Source: Rhizobium sp. ASV8 (lineage in GTDB: Bacteria; Pseudomonadota; Alphaproteobacteria; Rhizobiales; Rhizobiaceae). Taken from it: a DNA stretch of 45,341 bases. A model generated the notes under the pieces. The model saw only the letters and a list, made by a program, of their open reading frames with translations. It did no database searches and was not told the DNA's origin. This document shows, one piece after another, positions 42,241 through 45,341 of the stretch. Numbering within the stretch: the first letter of the stretch is position 1; every line of letters begins with the position of its first letter. Location of the stretch: the NCBI RefSeq assembly GCF_016429255.1, contig NZ_JAELUG010000048.1:1-45341 (forward strand), given 5' to 3'. The translations under genes and the position numbers were made by a program.

Positions 42241-42293
42241 ATCTTGCTCCTGGATCTGGATGGAATGTCCTCTGGCCTGGCTGCAGGGTATTT

Positions 42294-43022
42294 TCAAAGC
42301 CGGAAATCCGGATCCCATCCGAGTTCGGTTACGGCCTTCGTCGAGACAATGGCCGCGCTGGGCTCGGCGACGTTATAGATGCCATGCTTTGCTAGGTTGA
42401 TCGCAAGCAGGGCCGCGTTGGCGGCGGCATCGACATGAACGGCGATCGTTGCGTCGGGTGTGTCGGTCCCCGTCCCTGGTCCATAGATGTGGCCATAACG
42501 CAGAACCATGCCGGTGAGCCTTTCCGGCGTTTTCAGGACCTTGTGCTCAAGCGCAACGACACCTCCGACGGTGATATTGCGTGGTGCGGGCGCAGCAAGG
42601 TCGAGCGGGGCATTCTCGCCAAACGGCTGATTGCCAGGCGCGTAAGCCCAGGCGATGCTTTGTGCAATGAGATGCCTGGCACCGGCGTCGAGGGCTGCAC
42701 GCACAAGATTGGCCGTGCCGTCGCGACGAATTTTTGCGTTGCGTGCCGCGAAGTCGGCTGCTTTGGAAGGGTCGACTGCGGCGGGGAGGTCAGTCAGCTG
42801 ATGAATGACGACATCGGGTTTCGATGCGGCTACGGCGCGGGTCAGTGCTTCCGGGTCGAACACGTCCACAACGACGGCTCTGACGCCCAATTCGTCCAAT
42901 AACCTTGCCTTTTCCGTGGATCGGGTTGTTCCGGTAACGGTGTGTCCGGCAGCTAGAAGAAGCGGCACGAGCCGGCGGCCGATTGCGCCGCTGGCGCCGG
43001 CCAGGAAAATTGTAGTGGGCAT
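42294..43022 (-). CDS. NAD(P)-dependent epimerase/dehydratase-like SDR protein
   Basis: The 242-aa protein has an extended-SDR Rossmann fold: MPTTIFLAGASGAIGRRLVP with the GxSGxIG nucleotide site (residues 9-15), DVVIHQLTDLPAAV, and GMVLRYGHIYGPG. The catalytic Tyr-x3-Lys is not obvious, which is common in the atypical SDR5 group. GAGGTAAG precedes the ATG at 43022. It is divergent from the MocR regulator gene, which probably controls it, and is followed by the cupin gene. Substrate unknown. Confidence 0.75.
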   Translation of the reverse strand: MPTTIFLAGASGAIGRRLVPLLLAAGHTVTGTTRSTEKARLLDELGVRAVVVDVFDPEALTRAVAASKPDVVIHQLTDLPAAVDPSKAADFAARNAKIRRDGTANLVRAALDAGARHLIAQSIAWAYAPGNQPFGENAPLDLAAPAPRNITVGGVVALEHKVLKTPERLTGMVLRYGHIYGPGTGTDTPDATIAVHVDAAANAALLAINLAKHGIYNVAEPSAAIVSTKAVTELGWDPDFRL

Positions 43023-43122
43023 GATGATCTTACCTCTCATGTGATCGAATGCGATTGCCAAGCCACCATATGGCCACTACGATCTATGAAAAAGAACCAA
43101 GATCATATCAAAAGCTTGTACC

Positions 43123-44559
43123 ATGAGTGTGTTTCAAAGTCTCAGCATCACTCTCGACCGCCGTTCCGGGCCGCCCTTACCCGAGCAACTGCGGATGTCT
43201 ATCGAGACCGCGATTGTCGCCGGACAATTGCCTCCCGGTGCACGGCTGCCTTCATGGCAGGATTTGGCGAGTCAGCTTGGGGTCTCGCGCGGGACCGTCA
43301 AAACCGCCTATGACAGACTGACTGATGCGCAGTTGATCGTCAGTGCGGGTCCCGCCGGTACTTTCGTCAGCGATCATCCACCGCAACGCCCGAAGACAAC
43401 GGCCGGAGTACCGGTTTCGGAAGACCCCTTCACATTGATCGGACTTACCTCTCCAAGCAATCCGCCACGGCTTTTTCAGCTTGGCGTGCCGGCCCATGAT
43501 GCCCTATCGACGAAGACCTGGTCGCGCATTCTCGTTCAGGCCGCGCGAAAAGCGGCCGTGAAATCACATACCTATCCGGATCCACGCGGCGAGCCGATAT
43601 TGCGTCAGCAAATCGCCGCGAGTCTCGCCATTTCGCGCTCGCTTTCCTGCCGTGAAGAGCAAATCTTCGTAACCAACGGGTTCGCAGGTGCACTCGGCCT
43701 CATCGTTCGAGCGCTCAGCCTCGAAGGTCGGGAAGGCTGGATCGAGGATCCCGGCTATCCGCTTTCCCGCGCGGCATTGGAGCTATGCAATGTCCGCAGT
43801 ATTGCGATCCCCGTGGACGAAGAGGGTATCGATGTCGCTTACGGCGCTTCCATTGCAGGCCATTCAGCCTTCGCAGTGGTCACGCCGGGCCAACAGGCGC
43901 CTTTGGGGATCACCATGTCTCTGACGCGAAGGCGCGCGTTGCTCGATTGGGCTGGCACGGCCGGCGCTTTCATTATCGAGGATGACTATCTGGGAGAACT
44001 GCAACTGACCGGCCGGGCGGCGCCCGCCTTGGCGTCGCTCGATGGGGCGGGAAGGGTCATCCATATTGGAACGTTCAGCAAGACGATCAGTCCCACGCTC
44101 AGACTGGGGTTTGTCGTGGTTCCCGAACATCTTGTTGAGCGCTTCTCAAGTATCGTTGCCTGTCTTGCGCCGGCATCGGCGATTGCCACGCAGCTGGCGA
44201 TCGCGTCCTTCATGGCAGATGGTCATCTCATGCGGCATCTGCGCAAGTTACGCAGGCTTTACGGCGAAAGGCGCGACATCGTGGCAGCATGGCTGGACAG
44301 CTGGCCCTTCGAAAGGCAGCGTCTGCAGCCCCGCGTCGGGGGGCTATCGCTTCTTGCACCGTTGCCTGACGAGGTTTCCGATGTCGAGATCGTCCGTCGG
44401 GCCGGCGATTTCGGGTTGGCTCCATCACCACTCTCGCGCTGGTATGGCGCTTCAGGCCACAGAAAGTCCGGGCTCCTTCTTGGCGTGACAAACGTTACTC
44501 CGCGCGCCCTTGAGGAAAATGGTGGTGCACTGCTCAAACTTATATGGGCTGTCGCTTGA
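43123..44559 (+). CDS. MocR/PdxR-family regulator (GntR helix-turn-helix fused to aminotransferase-like domain)
   Basis: The 478-aa protein has an N-terminal GntR winged helix (residues 10-80; PLPEQLRMSIETAIVAGQLP then SQLGVSRGTVKTAYDRL) and a class I aminotransferase fold from about residue 110. Its PLP lysine is Lys320 in GTFSKTISPTLRLGF, and YPDPRGEPILRQQIA, VTPGQQAPLG and IEDDYLGELQL are MocR-typical. MocR proteins sense PLP and usually a partner amine, and control a divergent gene; here that is the SDR at 42294-43022, with 100 bases between the starts, including CCATATGG. Confidence 0.87.
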   Translation: MSVFQSLSITLDRRSGPPLPEQLRMSIETAIVAGQLPPGARLPSWQDLASQLGVSRGTVKTAYDRLTDAQLIVSAGPAGTFVSDHPPQRPKTTAGVPVSEDPFTLIGLTSPSNPPRLFQLGVPAHDALSTKTWSRILVQAARKAAVKSHTYPDPRGEPILRQQIAASLAISRSLSCREEQIFVTNGFAGALGLIVRALSLEGREGWIEDPGYPLSRAALELCNVRSIAIPVDEEGIDVAYGASIAGHSAFAVVTPGQQAPLGITMSLTRRRALLDWAGTAGAFIIEDDYLGELQLTGRAAPALASLDGAGRVIHIGTFSKTISPTLRLGFVVVPEHLVERFSSIVACLAPASAIATQLAIASFMADGHLMRHLRKLRRLYGERRDIVAAWLDSWPFERQRLQPRVGGLSLLAPLPDEVSDVEIVRRAGDFGLAPSPLSRWYGASGHRKSGLLLGVTNVTPRALEENGGALLKLIWAVA

Positions 44560-44592
44560 CGTTAGCACGAAGCGGTCCTCGAAAAGCACGCC

Positions 44593-44860
44593 TCAACTTC
44601 TGATGAGCTGCGCGGCAGCCCTCCCGGCGCTTTCCATATAGCTGGATCGCGGTGCAGCAGCACGACGGCAAAAGCTCCATGGAGAAGCAGCATGACCTGC
44701 CGTGCAAGCTCCCGCGCTCGCGTGGTAGTCCTCGTGGCTTCGAGGTTCACGCAGAGCCAATCCTCAACCCTCTTCTTATGAACCCGCCCAGCAACGACCG
44801 CCCGATAACCCGTGAAATTGATAGATTCTGCAGACGTGCGCAGAAAACCGCATCCCCAGC
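44593..44860 (-). pseudogene. TetR-family regulator C-terminal remnant, frameshifted
   Basis: The minus frame reads WGCGFLRTSAESINFTGYRA, VVAGRVHKKRVEDWL, ARELARQVMLLLHGAFAVVL and LHRDPA. A one-base shift near 44640 then leads to YMESAGRAAAQLIRS and stop at 44593. GCxFLxxxAE, HKxRVxDxL, LAxQxMLLLxGA and ending AGRAAxxLI mark the C-terminal domain of TetR regulators. The N-terminal DNA-binding half is missing, and the homology stops at the repeat at 44861. Confidence 0.6.
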
Positions 44861-44886
44861 GGGTCAAATTCGAGCGATAATCAACA
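44861..44886 (+). repeat. 26-bp direct repeat, copy 2
   Basis: Starts GGGTCAAATTCG and ends GATAATCAACA, 24 of 26 positions identical to 41185-41210. The TetR remnant ends immediately to its left. Bases 44887-44981 after it hold no gene. Confidence 0.55.
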
Positions 44887-44981
44887 ACTTATATACAAAG
44901 TCGCCATCGAAGATAGCGTATGATGTAAACTCCGCGACATACCACCTTTTAGTGTAATCTGATAGATTGAAAAACTAAAAG

Positions 44982-45010
44982 TTGACATCTCGCTGTGGGT
45001 AGCCTATATC
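44982..45010 (+). promoter_or_regulatory. Sigma70 promoter of the cold-shock gene
   Basis: TTGACA (44982-44987), a 17-base spacer and TATATC (45005-45010) form a near-consensus promoter. Start would be near 45017, leaving a leader of about 140 bases before the ATG. Long structured leaders are typical of cold-shock genes. Confidence 0.65.
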
Positions 45011-45154
45011 GGGCTTATCGATATTTGCTTGCTGAGCTTTGGTTACCGCGCGTTTGGCACCGTGCCCTGAACGAACCTTCCTTTCAAAAATCGTTATCCA
45101 TCAGCTGCGACGCGCAAGCGTTGTGGTCTCTCTATTGCTATGAAAGGGTTCATC

Positions 45155-45341
45155 ATGACCACTGGCACAGTTAAATGGTTTAATTCCACCAAGGGCTTCG
45201 GCTTCATTCAGCCAGACAATGGCGGCACCGATGCGTTCGTCCACATCTCAGCTGTCGAGCGCGCCGGCATGCGCGAACTCGTCGAAGGCCAGAAGATCGG
45301 CTTCGAACTGGAGCGCGACGTCAAGTCGGGCAAAATGTCGG
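45155..45341 (+). CDS. cspA: Cold-shock protein, partial (runs off right edge)
   Basis: The ATG at 45155 follows AAAGGG. The frame reads MTTGTVKWFNSTKGFGFIQP, then DNGGTDAFVHISAVERAGMR and ELVEGQKIGFELERDVKSGK to the window end. KGFGFI (RNP1) and AFVHIS (RNP2) are the RNA-binding motifs of the cold-shock domain. About 62 of the usual 69-70 residues are present. CspA-type proteins bind single-stranded RNA and act as RNA chaperones. The gene symbol is by family; rhizobia have several paralogues. Confidence 0.9.
   Translation, partial: MTTGTVKWFNSTKGFGFIQPDNGGTDAFVHISAVERAGMRELVEGQKIGFELERDVKSGKMS

Overview
The window looks like an accessory replicon (plasmid, chromid or variable chromosomal island) of a Rhizobium/Agrobacterium-type alphaproteobacterium. 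This rests on the protein families present (BA14K, DUF992, DUF1488, DUF2267, DUF3309-like, FixJ-type regulators, a rhizobial-style CspA leader), on FixK/FNR-type boxes, and on a moderately high GC content with an AT-rich promoter patch near 25.8 kb. No tRNA, rRNA, CRISPR array or phage module was seen.

Layout. (i) 1-0.4 kb: start of an IS6-like transposase running off the left edge, then a small exported protein. (ii) 1.0-11.0 kb: a stress/low-oxygen locus with a TMD-only ABC protein coupled to a 40-aa membrane protein, a two-domain universal stress protein, a beta-CASP metallo-beta-lactamase nuclease, a MgtC/DUF4010 membrane protein, an acetyl-CoA hydrolase/CoA-transferase and carbamate kinase. 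Four FixK/FNR-like boxes sit upstream of genes here. The locus is decaying: DUF2267 and an ABC-2 permease carry in-frame stops, a second carbamate kinase is an internally deleted stub, and arcB survives only as its last codons. (iii) 11-15.7 kb: small proteins and more wrecks (DUF2252, DUF1488), including a divergent pair of paralogous small genes. (iv) 15.9-18.8 kb: iron-siderophore type ABC importer. (v) 18.9-23.6 kb: amino-acid ABC importer plus homocysteine S-methyltransferase, with a divergent Lrp/AsnC regulator; probably an S-methylmethionine or related sulfur amino-acid uptake and use unit. (vi) 23.7-27.2 kb: GNAT and BA14K remnants, small proteins, a single-domain response regulator and a PRC-barrel protein. 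(vii) 27.7-32.1 kb: a 1470-aa protein joining CheB, CheR, coiled coil, PAS, histidine kinase, two receivers and a LuxR/FixJ DNA-binding domain, followed by a wrecked hibernation-factor (HPF/RaiA) gene. (viii) 33.4-41 kb: atypical Nramp-family transporter, DUF3309-like, DUF1488, DUF992, a paralogous small-gene pair around a flavin/PPOX-like gene, an aldehyde dehydrogenase remnant, an exported Ntn-hydrolase (penicillin V acylase/bile salt hydrolase family) and an outer-membrane barrel. (ix) 41.2-45.3 kb: LysR and TetR remnants each cut at one of two near-identical 26-bp repeats, with cupin, SDR and MocR genes between them, and finally the start of a cold-shock gene with a clear sigma70 promoter.

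Taken together, the low-oxygen/stress genes (Usp, nuclease, carbamate kinase, CoA-transferase, HPF, DUF2267, ABC-2 exporter) look like a once larger FixK-controlled regulon that is being lost gene by gene, while the two importer operons, the hybrid signalling protein and the MocR-SDR-cupin group appear intact. All assignments come from reading the sequence; no database search was run.
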